NCBI GenBank assembly: GCA_028826165.1
Contig: JAPDFW010000136.1
Span: 442,501 to 506,500, forward strand
Origin: Anaeramoeba ignava
Taxonomy: Eukaryota > Metamonada > Anaeramoebidae
Length of the DNA stretch: 64,000 nt
Reading direction: 5' to 3'
Shown here: one piece after another, positions 34,801-46,500 of the stretch
Position numbering within the stretch: position 1 is the first letter of the stretch
Layout of the letters: each line of letters opens with the position of its first letter
Translations under genes and position numbers: made by a program
The notes under the pieces: generated by a model
What the model was told of the DNA's origin: nothing
The model's database searches: none
What the model saw: only the letters and a program-made list of their open reading frames with translations

Positions 34801-34867
34801 TCAAAAAGAAATTCTTCCATTTTCCTCTTTAATAACAAGTTTATATTTTATGGTTTTTGATAAATAA
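25879..34867 (+). CDS. UBR4/BIG-like giant protein with UBR box, four frame breaks
   Basis: Exons approximately 25879-25942, 26032-26292 and 26353-34867 would encode about 2,950 residues if four single-base breaks are allowed (near 26955, 28935, 29147 and 31240). The diagnostic part is the UBR box at 31451-31660: YTCTFLKTGNNYEPQHLYNC, YTCGLIAGEGCCYPCAILCH, GHQVEYQEYDSVYCDCGG. The pattern of Cys/His matches the N-degron-binding zinc box of UBR4 and plant BIG. Downstream, FIKVYDLSKDAMCPVSYLV and the sandwich around RARNYQSV-like, WYNIPFTVEES and EDFGWDEKL segments also follow UBR4/BIG order. The upstream 1,800 residues are helical, HEAT-like. The gene stops soon after, so the C-terminal E3/calmodulin region of UBR4 is absent. 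Large inserts: (ELKENQ)n, poly-Asn and EIENE. Confidence 0.75.
26293..26352 (+). other. 60-bp in-frame intron in the UBR4-like gene
   Basis: GTAAATTAATTTTC...TTTTCATAG matches the other introns, but its length is divisible by three and it lacks stops. Read through, it gives a hydrophobic LIFYFIYFIYLFYTFLFI segment that would be mistaken for a membrane helix. Confidence 0.75.
28425..28980 (+). repeat. Coding GAAAATCAAGAATTAAAA repeat in the UBR4-like gene
   Basis: Tandem units encode ENQELK, ENQETK and NQQNQQ runs over about 170 residues. The frame breaks at about 28935, where GAAATCTAAA replaces the expected GAAACTAAA. Confidence 0.85.
30976..31083 (+). repeat. AATAAC hexamer array encoding poly-asparagine
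   Basis: About 36 consecutive Asn codons, alternating AAT and AAC, interrupt the helical region of the UBR4-like protein. The antisense frame reads poly-Leu and is an artefact. Confidence 0.93.
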
Positions 34868-34976
34868 TTTTTTTAAAAAACAACAAAAACCAAAATTAAA
34901 ATCAAAACCAAAATTAAAATCAAAATCAAAATTTTTTCTTTTCATTTAAATTGAAGAAAATAAAATTCAAAAAAAA

Positions 34977-36553
34977 TCAATTTTTTGTTACTTTAAATCC
35001 AGAATTTTTTGGATTTATAAGAAATTGTCGAAGATAATCAAAACCAGACATAAAAGAAGTTGCAGTTGTTGTTACAATTAAAAATTCAATAACTTTACTA
35101 ATTTTTTTAGGATGAGAAATGAAAGATTTAGAAATTAGAATTGACATCATTAATAAAATTTGAGAAGCAACATTATATTTTCCAAATTTTGAAGGATGAA
35201 CTGATATTGTTTCATCTGGAGAAATTTTAGATTTTAAAGATAAATAAAATGCAACAAGTGATATATCTTTAAAAAGGAAAAATGCAACTAAAGGAACTAA
35301 TTATTTTAAATTTAATTTCATTTTAAAATTTAATTTCATTTCAAAATTTAATTTCATTTTAAATTTAATTTCATTTCAAAATTTAATTTCATTTTAAATT
35401 TAATTTCAAAATTTAATTTCATTTTAAATTTAATTTCATTTTAAAATTTTTAATTTCATTTTAAATTTAATTTCATTTCAAAATTTAAATTTATTTCAAA
35501 ATTTAATTTCATTTTAAATTTAATTTCATTTTAAAATTTAATTTCATTTTAAAATTTAATTTCATTTTAAAATTTAATTTCATTTTAAAATTTAATTTCA
35601 TTTCAAAATTTAATTTCATTTTAAAATTTAATTTCATTTTAAAATTTAATTTCATTTTAAAATTTAATTTCATTTTAAAATTTAATTTCATTTTAAAATT
35701 TAATTTCATTTCAAAATTTAATTTCATTTCAAAATTTAATTTCATTTCAAAATTTAATTTCATTTTAAATTTTAATTTCATTTTAAAATTTAATTTCATT
35801 TCAAAATTTAATTTCATTTCAAATTTAATTTCATTTCAAAATTAATTTCATTTCATTTTAAAATTTTAATTTCATTTTAAAATTTAATTTCATTTCAAAA
35901 TTTAATTTCATTTTAAATTTAATTTCATTTTAAAATTTAGAAATTAACCTGGAAGAAGTCTTTTTATTCCCATTACAATTGACATAGAACTTGTCATAAC
36001 TTTATCAGCAAAAGGATCTAAAACTGTTCCAAGTGTTGATTCTTGATTATATTTTCTTGCCAGATATCCATCCAACTTAAATTTAATTTTGATTTTGAAT
36101 TTTAATTTTGATTTTGAATTTTAATTTTAATTTTGATTTGAATTTTAATTTTGATTTTGAATTTGAATTTGAATTTGATTTTGAATTTAATTTGATTTGA
36201 ATTTAAATTTGAAATTGATTTTGAATTACAAAATCTGTTATTGATGAAAATGTAAATAATAATAAAGATGTTTTTGGTTTATTATTATAAAGTTCATATG
36301 CACTTAATGGTCCAGTAAATAATCTTATTGTTGATAATGCATTTGGAATTGTTAAAATTTCATTTTTTTTGATTTGTTCATCATTTTCATTTTTAAATTT
36401 ATTTTCATTTTCATTTTCATTTTTTGATTTTGATTTTGAGAAAATTTTTGATAGAAAATTTAAATTTTTAATATGAAAATTCTTTTGTAAAATTTTTTGA
36501 ATTATCAAAGAATTTTGTGATTTAATTGAATTATTTGTTAAATTTCTTAACAT
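34977..36553 (-). CDS. CRLS1: Cardiolipin synthase (CDP-alcohol phosphatidyltransferase, CRLS1-like)
   Basis: Exons complement 36230-36553, 35949-36075 and 34977-35296 give 256 residues. The motif DG-x2-AR-x8-G-x3-D-x3-D is complete and crosses the first junction: TDF/LDGYLARKYNQESTLG, then TVLDPFADK. Nearby blocks are TIPNALSTIRLFTGPLSAYE, KRLLP/VPLVAFFLFKDISL and HPSKFGKYNVASQ. This arrangement follows eukaryotic CRLS1, which joins CDP-diacylglycerol and phosphatidylglycerol in the mitochondrial inner membrane; phosphatidylglycerophosphate synthase is the main alternative. The first 40 residues (MLRNLTNNSIKSQNSLIIQK, ending SKIFSKSKSK) are basic and Ser/Asn-rich, as in a mitochondrial presequence, so the ATG at 36553 is preferred. 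Introns of 154 and 652 bp are both filled with repeats. It is convergent with the UBR4-like gene, 109 bp away. Confidence 0.88.
35297..35948 (-). repeat. 652-bp repeat-filled intron of the cardiolipin synthase gene
   Basis: Tandem 18-bp units, AAATTTAATTTCATTTTA or ...TTTCA on plus, fill the intron from the donor (GTTAATTTC) to the acceptor (AATAATTAG). Exons on each side restore LLP-V-PLVAF. An MKLNFKMKLNF reading frame over it is an artefact. Confidence 0.85.
36076..36229 (-). repeat. 154-bp repeat-filled first intron of the cardiolipin synthase gene
   Basis: Units of GAATTTTAATTTTGATTTT (plus strand) fill a GT-AG intron that splits the catalytic motif between the first Asp and the DG. Confidence 0.8.
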
Positions 36554-37540
36554 TATAAAAACAGAAATATTCCTCAAAAAATAAAATATAAATTTGATGA
36601 AAAGAAAAAAATGAAAAAAATGAAAAAAATAAAAAGTTGATTTTTCAAAATTTTTTTTTAAAATTTTTCTTTTTGGAAAAATTTAAAAAAACTAAAATAA
36701 TTGAAAATAAAAATTTGAAAAAAAAAAATTGAGAGAAGACTGTTCTCTACTTTCTTGAAAAAAAATTTACAAACTTGAAAATTAATTTGGAAATTGATTT
36801 AAAATTGAATTGAAAATTGATTTGGAAATTGATTTAAAAATTGATTTGATTTAAAAATTGATTTGAAAATTGATTTGGAAATTGAATTGGAAATTGATTT
36901 GGGAATTGATTTGGAAATTGATTTTGAAATTAATTTGGAAATTAATTTGAAAATTGATTTGAAAATTGATTTGGAAATTGATTTAAAAATTGATTTGGAA
37001 ATTGAATAAAGTTTTTGAAATTGATTTGGAAATTGATTTGGAAATTGATTTGGAAATTAATTTAAAAATTGATTTTGAAATTGATTTTGAAATTGATTTT
37101 GAAATTGATTTGGAAATTAAATTGGAAATTGATTTGAAAATTGATTTGAAAATTGATTTGTAAATTGATTTGGAAATTGATTTTGAAATTGATTTGGAAA
37201 TTGATTTGGAAATTAATTTGGAAATTGAATTGAAAATTGATTTGTAAATTGATTTGAAAATTGATTTGGAAATTGAATAAAGTTTTTGAAATTGATTTGA
37301 AAATTGAATTGAAAATTGATTTTGAAATTGATTTTGAAATTGATTTGAAAATTGATTTAAAAATTGAATTGAAAATTGAATTGAAATTGATTTTGAAATT
37401 GAATTGAAAATTGATTTTGAAATTGATTTAAAAATTGATTTGGAAATTGATTTGGAAATTGATTTGGAAATTGAATTGAAAATTGAATAAAGTTTTTGGA
37501 ATTGAATTGAAATAAAATTTTTGTAAAGAATGCACTTAAA
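36554..37540. repeat. Intergenic GATTTGGAAATT minisatellite between BEACH and cardiolipin synthase genes
   Basis: From about 36780 to 37520 the spacer is an array of 12-13 bp units (TTGATTTGGAAA, with TTGAAAA and TTTGAAA variants). Three longer-range copies of ATTGAATAAAGTTTTTG occur near 37003, 37276 and 37485, which suggests a higher-order unit of about 210-275 bp. A separate GAGAGAAGACTGTTCTCT inverted repeat lies near 36732. No gene was recognised. Confidence 0.8.
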
Positions 37541-40500
37541 TTAAAGATTTTGAATACAAAATACAATAATAGTTCCATCTTCACAACCAGCAAGAATATG
37601 TTTTGAATCTCTTGTTATTATAATTGATAATACAAGTCTTTTTGAAGGATATGAACAAATAAATAATAAATCTTCAATTTGATAAATTTCTACAAAATGT
37701 TTCTGATTTGCAACAATAATATACTTACTATCTGGAGTTGTACAATAACAAGTTATATCAGAATCAATTTTTCTTTGAGCTAATAATTTTCCATTAATTG
37801 AAAAAAGAGATATAGCTGGATCATTTGTTGAAATTACAATAATTCTTCCATCTTTACATAAACGAATAAGTCGAATTTGATTTTTTTTATCATGTTCAGA
37901 ATCTAAATAGATATCAAGTTTTAAATCTTTTTCTTTTTCTTTTTCTTTTTCTTTTTCTTTTTCTTTTTCTTTTTCTTTTTCTTTTTCTTTTTCTTTTTCT
38001 TGATTTTTTTGATTTTGTTGATTTTCTTGATTTTCTTGTTGATTTTCTTGATTTGATTTTGATTTTCTTGATTTTTTTTCTTTGATTTTTGAGTTTGAAT
38101 TTGTTGTTGATTTTGTTGTTGATTTTTTTTGATTTGATTTTGTTGTTGATTTTCTTGTTGATTTTCTTGTTGATTTTCTTGATTTTGATTTTGATTTTGA
38201 TTTTGTTGTTGATTTTGTTGTTGATTTTCTTGATTTTGATTTTGATTTTGATTTTCTTGTTGATTTTCTTGATTTTCTTGTTGATTTTCTTGATTTTCTT
38301 GATTTTGTTGATTTTGTTGATTTTGTTGATTTTGATTTTCTTGTTGATTTTCTTGATTTTTATTTTGATTTTCTTTCTTTTTCTTTCTTTTTCTTTTTCT
38401 TTTTGTTCTTGATTTTTTTTCATGAAATAATTTAGATTAATCGTTCTCAAATATTTCCCCGAATACATTGAATGAATAACAACAGTTCCATCATTTGAAC
38501 CACTAACAATTATATCTAGATCAGAACTCAAAGCAACACAAGTAACTTCATTATCATGTTCATAAAAAGTAAATATTTTTTTCAAATCCATTAATTTTTT
38601 ACTAGATTTAACAATTTCCCATAAAATAACAGTTGTATCACGAGATCCAGTAACAATAAACCTATTCAAATGCAAAGCAACACAAGTTACAACATCTTTG
38701 TGTTGAATGATCGAATTCAATAATTGTGAATTTTCGGCATTGGATATTTTGAAGCTATTATCCCAATATCCACAACTGACTAAAAAGGATAATTCAATTG
38801 AAAAAACAAAACAGTTTTGGAAACTTGAAAAATCTTCGCCAAAAGAAAGTCCTATTTTTTTTCGTTGTTTCATTGCTGAATCCTTCTGAATAATAAACGG
38901 CATCTTTGTTGTTGATACTGTTTCTGTTTTTGAAAACGGAAGCCAATTATGGATCCCGATTTTTCCATCATCTCCAAATGTGACAAAATGCTCCAAAACT
39001 CCAATAAAAGAAAAATCAGCCTTTTGTTGAGAAAAAGAGATGCTTAATATTCTACTTTGCGAGATCCTGACCAAAAACGCCTTCATTGATAAAAACTGTT
39101 TTGGATCAATTTGCAAATTGATTTCATATTGACTATTTGCATTTTTGCTTATTCTTGAAGGATGTGGTTTAAAAAACAATTGTGAAGGTGTTTGTCCAAA
39201 ATTTTCCATATATGTTGTTGCCATTTTTCTTTGGGAATCATTGGAAACAGAGTTGATATCAACTGATCCTTCGTATGTCAAATAGAAGAACACATTATAT
39301 GAGTCTTCCGCTGCCTTTCCTTGTTGTTTATAACCGAAAATCAAGTCAATCCATTCATTCAAATGCTTTGATACATACTCGCTTTCAAGCGCCTCTCGAT
39401 TGATTCGGATAAAATCTTCGGCGCTTTTTGCCCATTTGGGAAGCTCTACATCATTCACTCTGAATCCTCCATATTGATTTCCAAAATCAAAGTTTTCTGT
39501 GTTTTCTAAAAATTCAGGGAAATAAAAAAATTCTGGAATCAATTCTTTGACATCTGAAGAATTCATTAAACATGATTTCCATGTTGAAATAATGGAAAAA
39601 AATATTCTATCTGGATGATCAAATTTGTTTCCATGCAAATTGATAGAATATGTTGTAAAAGGTTCTATACGGATTAAATAATAAAGGATAACAGCTATTC
39701 CAAAAAATAAAAGAAAATATTTTAATTTTAATTTTATAAATTAATTTTAATTTTAATTTTATAAATGAATTTTATAAATGAATTTTATTTTAATTTTATA
39801 AATTAATTTTAATTTTATAAATGAATTTTATTTTATTTTAATTTTATAAATGAATTTTATTTTAAATTTTATTTTAAATTTAATTTTATTTTAATTTTAT
39901 AAATTAATTTTAATTTAATTTTATAAATTAATTTTATTTTAATTTTATAAATTAATTTTAATTTTATAAATTAATTTTGATTTAATTTTTATAAATTAAT
40001 TTTATTTTAATTTTATAAATTAATTTTATTTTAATTTTATAAATGAATTTTGATTTAATTTTATAAATTAATTTTGATTTAATTTTATAAATGAATTTTA
40101 TTTTAATTTTATAAATTAATTTTATATTTCTTTGTTTGTATGTGTGTGATTTTTACCTGCACTTGAATAATGTGATCCATAGAAAAAGGGTGGTAATCCT
40201 GGATTAGTAAGTTTGAATTGAGAATATCTCTCCTTGAAAATTTTCAACCTTTCTTCATTTAAAGCACCTACTGGCTTTGAAAGATCGCGATAAAATTTCG
40301 GATCATTCAAATCAAGACTTTCTGATTCATAGTCGGAAATGATCCATGGAAACACAGGATATTGAGAAAGATCATTGTAGGTTCTTCCAGCAATTGTGTT
40401 GAGTTTCATGAGATAGTCAAAATTGGATATTTTCCGTTCTTGCCATGCTTTTGTGATTTTGGGAAGATTTTGGATTGAATCGATATCCTTATTCAAATTA

Positions 40501-43500
40501 TGAAGTTTTAAAGAAAATAATTTATGAACAACTTCTTCAATATCATCTTTCTCAAAATTGAACAGGGCGCTTTTATGGTCAGCAAAGAATATTTCAAGTG
40601 ATGTTGGTTGGAAATGTATTTTGCGTCGATGAATTTCCAAAATTGAGTTCAGATCCCATTGTTTGTCTTTTGAAACTTCATTTTGTTTTTTTTGTGGTTT
40701 ATCATCTTTATTTTCTTGTTGTTTTCCAAAGAAAAATAAGTGCGCCGAAGATATTTCAAATGTTCCTTCTTGATGAGTGATTTGGGAATACAACCAACAT
40801 TTTTTAGTGAATAAAATTTCCTCCATTTGAACTTGGATTTCTCGACTCAAGTTGCTATTGCTTGTGTTGTTGGGATCGAGTTCTTCTTTTGGATCTTCTC
40901 TTGAATTTTCAATGTTTTGATTTTGATTTTGATTTTGATTTTGATTTTGTGGTGAAATATTTGGATTTTGCAACCTCGCTTTTTGTGAAGAGTGTGATTG
41001 ATTTCGCAAAGAAGGTGCTAATTGCTTTGAGAGATCTAATTGAAGTTTCTTTCTATTATTTTCTTGGTTTCTTTTACTATCCAAAAAATGTTCAACTGAA
41101 GAATTCAAATGCAAATCAAAATGGAAATTGATTTTCATTTTACGTCTTCTTCTTGAAGAGTCTTCAATCTTATCGAGCATGTAATGGATATCATCCTCGT
41201 TCATCTCATGAAGCGATAATCCCCAAGGCGCGCGCGGATTTCTTAAGCTGCGGTATATTTTTTTCCATCTGAAACGAACCAGTTTGTTGTTCAGATTGTA
41301 TTTTTTCTCTTGCTCATCAAATTCTGCACTATATTTTGAAGATTCCTCAAAAGGTCGAATGAAAAATGCTTGACGAAATTCTTCTCTTTCTTTCTTCTTC
41401 ACTTTTTTTATTTCCAAAAGTGCCATTGCATTTTGTTTGAATAAATCAAGTGAATTCCGAATAGGCAATTTAAGTAATTTAAGAAGTGATGAAATGAATT
41501 TCTTTTTCGGTTTGGAAAATATTGTTTTTCGAACATATCTCCAGTTCGGAGAGTTGAATAAAAACATAAGGTTTTCTTTTGAAGAAGTGAAAATTTCGGA
41601 CTTGCTTTTTTCTTTTGGAAGAATTCGCTTTCCGTTTTCGTCTTTGAGTTTACGAGAAAAAAAGCTATATTCGGAATTAAATATCTTGATGATTGATAGC
41701 AAAACTTGGAATTGTTTTTGGGTCAAAACTCCCGTTGAGAAATGAGTCGATTTCTCAAAAGACTCAGTGTTTGTGGATGGGGGACTTGATTTTGTTCGTT
41801 CTACATCAGCGTTATTTTGGAAAGGAATGTCGAAATCGGAGACTTCCTGCGAATCTAAATCTTGAGTATGGTCATTCTCGTTATCAGCACCTCCGTCATT
41901 TTCTGAGAAGATATCACTTTGAATTTCTGAATTTTCCTTCTTTTCACTGATGCTATTGTTGCTGCTTTTTTTCTGTGTAGATGTTTGTTTATTTTCGGTA
42001 GAATTTTCGTAATTTTTTTTGAATAATCGAGAATTATCCGATTCAAATTCAGAATCTGTTCTTGGTCTTTCTTGGAAGTCTTGGCTATCGAGATCGAATT
42101 CGATAAATTCATCGCTTTCGAATTTATCTCCAGAATCAGTAAGGGAGCTTTCAGAAAACAAGCAGCTAAAAAGCAATCCCATTGAATGAATGAATCGGGT
42201 ATTGTTTTGTATTTGTCCGAGGATAAGCTCATTTGCATACTGTGTGTATTCCTTTGTTTTGTGTCCATTGAGCTCAGGAATAATCAATAGGCACATTGCA
42301 AGTGTTTTGTGATGAATCGAATATATCTTTTTTTTATCAAGCGAAATCCATCTTTTTGCAGTGAAAAGATTGAATTTCTTTGTCATTGAATAAACGCTTT
42401 CAAAAAGCCAAATATCCATAAAATGGTTCCTTTTGACTGAAAGAGTTTTGCCAATTTTCTGTTGTTTTATGTCCATTTTTGTTGAAAGTATTACTTGCTT
42501 TTGTTCGTTCATTGTCCGGTAATTCCAATCAAAGAAGAAATACTGAGTTACCATCAAAAAAAGATGGTAAATGTTGTTTAGAATAACTGCGAAATTGATT
42601 TCTTTTGTTTCCTTCTTTTTTTGGATATTTTTGTAAATATTCTCCATAATCTCGCACATCAGCCGCCGAACAATAATCAATTCTTTATGAGATTGCAAAT
42701 CAGTACTTATTTGGATAAAGGAAATTATTTCATCAAAAATTTTCCCCCATGTTTTATCTATGAGAATAGTTTCCAAAAGTATCCATCTCATTATTTCAAT
42801 AACCTCTTCATTAATTTCTTTTTGCGATTGATATGAATCCGCGATTTCTTTGCCAAATTCATCATCACCAAGCGGTGAATTTTTTAAGGGAGTTGAATAG
42901 ATTTTCTCGTTTCTTGTTGTGTCTAAAATTCTGAGTCTCGAAGTAATATTGTGCCGCTCTTCTTGTTCCAATAACTCAACATCTAGAAGATCCAAAAAAT
43001 TCTTTGACCATCCGATTTGCTGAGTTAGTTTCAATGTGTTTTCCTTGTCGGATTTCAATAGAATAAACACCTCTTTTAGTAGTTGCAACGTTAAATGGCA
43101 TGTTTTCTTCTTCACAAATTTTAAAATTGTATAGATGATATTTGGATTCTGCAAAACTACAGAACTCCGTGAAAAACGAGCAGTATCAAAAGAAATATCG
43201 AAAAGTATTCTTGATAGATTTTTGGTGATCGAATAATGCAATAGAATTTCGTGAATTGAAAAATATCCTGCTCCAAATTGGAATCGAGAAATCATTTGGT
43301 TTTTGTTTTGAATGATTCTTGCATCTAATAAATATATAATTTCAGTCATAATTTCCCGAATTTTATCGTTTGATGTATTTAATAAGTGAATGAAAAAATC
43401 AATGAAAGAAACTTCCAGTCCGCATGTTTCAAAAAGAGGTAGCAAAGATTCTGCTTGTAATATATCTCGAAATGTTTGAAGCGCGTCGTAAATCTCGCTT

Positions 43501-46500
43501 TTATTTGTTATAACCAAAAAATACTTAGTCAGAGAAAAAATTGCTTCTTTAAGATCATTTCGACCAAAAATTGTCATTCTTTCTGGGATTTTTTTGATAA
43601 ATTGGAACGAAATTATCGAAAGAAGCTTTTTTCTTAATTCATAAATGTTTTTTAATTCAGGACGAAATCTTGTTTTTGTTACTTTTCCTCTTGAAAATTT
43701 TTCTTGGTGAATCCAATAATATAATCTTAAAATATCGATTAATTTATCAATTCGAATTTCTATTTGTTTTTGGGGATTTTCTTCGATTTTCAAGCTTTTG
43801 TTAATTATTTTCCCAATATAATTCAAGCATTCAGTCTGAACTTCAACACTACAATAAATCCAAATATCAAAATTCATTAAAACATTATCAAATATTCTTT
43901 TTGAGAATTCGTTGTTGATTGGTTTTGAAATGAGATGATATATATCCTTAATAATAAAAATTGAAATATGTTTTGGATCAATATTTTGTAATAAATAACT
44001 AAATAAGGAAAATCCATATTTGTTTATCATTTCGTTTTGGCTATATTCACTTGAAAGTAAGAATCTAGAAATGAGACGAAAAGTGAGTGTGAAGAAGTTC
44101 GAATTTGATTTTGTTTGATTATTTTCATTTTGATTTTCATTTTGATTTTCATTTTGATTTTGATTTTCATTTTTTTCATTATTTTCATTATTTTCATTAT
44201 TTTCATTTTGATTTTTATTTTGATTTTGATTTTGATTTTGATTTTGATTTTTATTTTCATTTTGATTTTCATTTTCATTTTTATTTTCATTTTGATTTTG
44301 ATTTTCATTTTTTTCATTTTGATTTTGATTTTTATTTTTTTCATTATTTTCATTTTTTTCATTATTTTGATTTTCATTTTGATTTTCATTTTCATTTTCA
44401 TTTTTATTTTCATTTTCATTTTGATTTTTATTTTCATTTTTTTCATTATTTTCATTATTTTCATTTTGATTTTTTATTTTGATTTTGAATTTCATTTTGA
44501 TTTTTGATTTTCATTTTGATTTTCATTTTTGATTTTTCATTATTTTGATTTTCATTTTTTTCATTATTTTCATTTTCATTTTTCATTTTGATTTTGATTT
44601 TGATTTTGATTTTGATTTTGAATTTCATTTTGATTTTGATTTTGATTTTGAATTTCATTTTGATTTTGATTTTGATTTTCATTTCATTTTCATTTTCATT
44701 TTGATTTTGATTTTCATTTTGATTTTGATTTTCATTTTCATTTTGATTTTGATTTTGATTTTGAATTTCATTTTGAATTTGATTTTCATTATGATTTTCA
44801 TTTTCATTTTCATTTTTATTTTCGTTTTCATTTTCATTTTCATTTTCATTTTTATTTTGATTTTGATTTTGATTTTGATTTTGATTTTGATTTTGAATTT
44901 GATTTTCATTTTTATTATTTTTATTTTGATTTTCATTTTCATTGTTTTCATTGTTTTGATTGTTTTGTTGTTCATTTTGTTCAATGTGTTCAATTTCTTG
45001 ATCAACTTGAAGAAATAATGGGAAAAATACTTTGATACCACCTAAACATTGAATAACATCACCAATATCATGAGAAAAGCATTTGAGTATTCCTGTCATA
45101 ATTCCATTTTTGGGTGAATCAATAGAATTTTTACTTAGATCTAAACAAATATTTCCATTTGATGCACGAATATGATAAAACAAAAACGATTTCTTATGAA
45201 TATATTTAGAAACTTCTGAATTCTCACTATTATCAAATGAAAAATCTACTAAATCAAACAATGGATCCCATTGAGGCCCAAATTTCAACATTTGTTTTGG
45301 AAAGGAAACTTCAGTAATTTCTTCCAAAAAGCAAATAATTCCCAATTGACCAAAATATGATTTTTGTTTGTAAACTAATTTTCTAGCATTTTTTTTGCAA
45401 ATTTTTAGTTTTTCATTTTCGATCTGCAAAATATTTGCTGAATCTTTTGATTTATCTTTTGATTTATCTTTTGATTTTACTTTTGATTTTTCTTTTGATT
45501 TGAAATCACTATTTTGATTAAAAATAGATTGATCATTTTCTTCACTCAACCATTGCGATCCAATAATGTTTTTTGTAAGAGGAGAATCAAAAACAGGATA
45601 ATCAATCGATGGTTGTTCTGTGAAAAAATCATTAATTCCAATTTTGACAGAACTTAACGACCAAGGAGTTTTTGTTGATTGAGAAAAAATTATGAAATTC
45701 CATTTCCTTGTTGGGAAAATGTAGGAAAAAATCAGTTCGGAAGATTTTTGATCTTTGATTATTTTCAGCACAAAATTTAAACGAATGGAATGTTTTTCCA
45801 TTTCTTCTTGATCATTATCATTCACATTTTTTTGCAAATAAAATTCAATTCCGTCTCCTTTATCAGTTAAGAAACTAAACAAACGAGGTTGATAGTTTGG
45901 GTCTTCAAAGGAATATAATTGATCTATATGCATCCATGTAAAAAAGCTCCATCCGCGAGTTGGGAATTTATCAATCGGCGGCGCAATTATTTCTCCGTAA
46001 TTAAAATCAAAAAAGCATCTTGGCGCGTTTTTAAATCCATTATTTTCATTTTTTTGCACCATTTTTTCAACTGCTTCAAGTAAAATCAATCCAGATGACG
46101 GACGTTTCCCTTCTTTTGTACTTTTCATAAGCGTAAATAACCTCTTCATTTCTTTTATTGTCACAGAATAAGATCCAATCAACCCCAAAAATTTCGAAAT
46201 TAGATTTTGATGTATTTGAGAATCAATTATTGTCAGGAGTTTTGCCAAAAATGTTATTAATCCAGAACTGCAACAAGCCCAAGAATTATGTATGGATTTT
46301 TTGCAAATGATTATGAAATTCTGGATAAGCTTAATAAATATTGAACTATTCCATTTCTTTGAATAAGATTTAAAAAGAAGTAAAATGATGTATTTGTTTC
46401 TGATGATAAAATTATTTTTGATATTAAAATCTCCATTGCTGACAAGCATTTCGAATAATTGCTGATGAACTTTTGATTCCAGACTTGGATTTGTTGATAT

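Noticed and set aside
35509-35817. MKLNFKMKLNF repeat protein
   Set aside because: It is a translation of the repeat in cardiolipin synthase intron 2. Exons on both sides rejoin the conserved LLPVPL segment.
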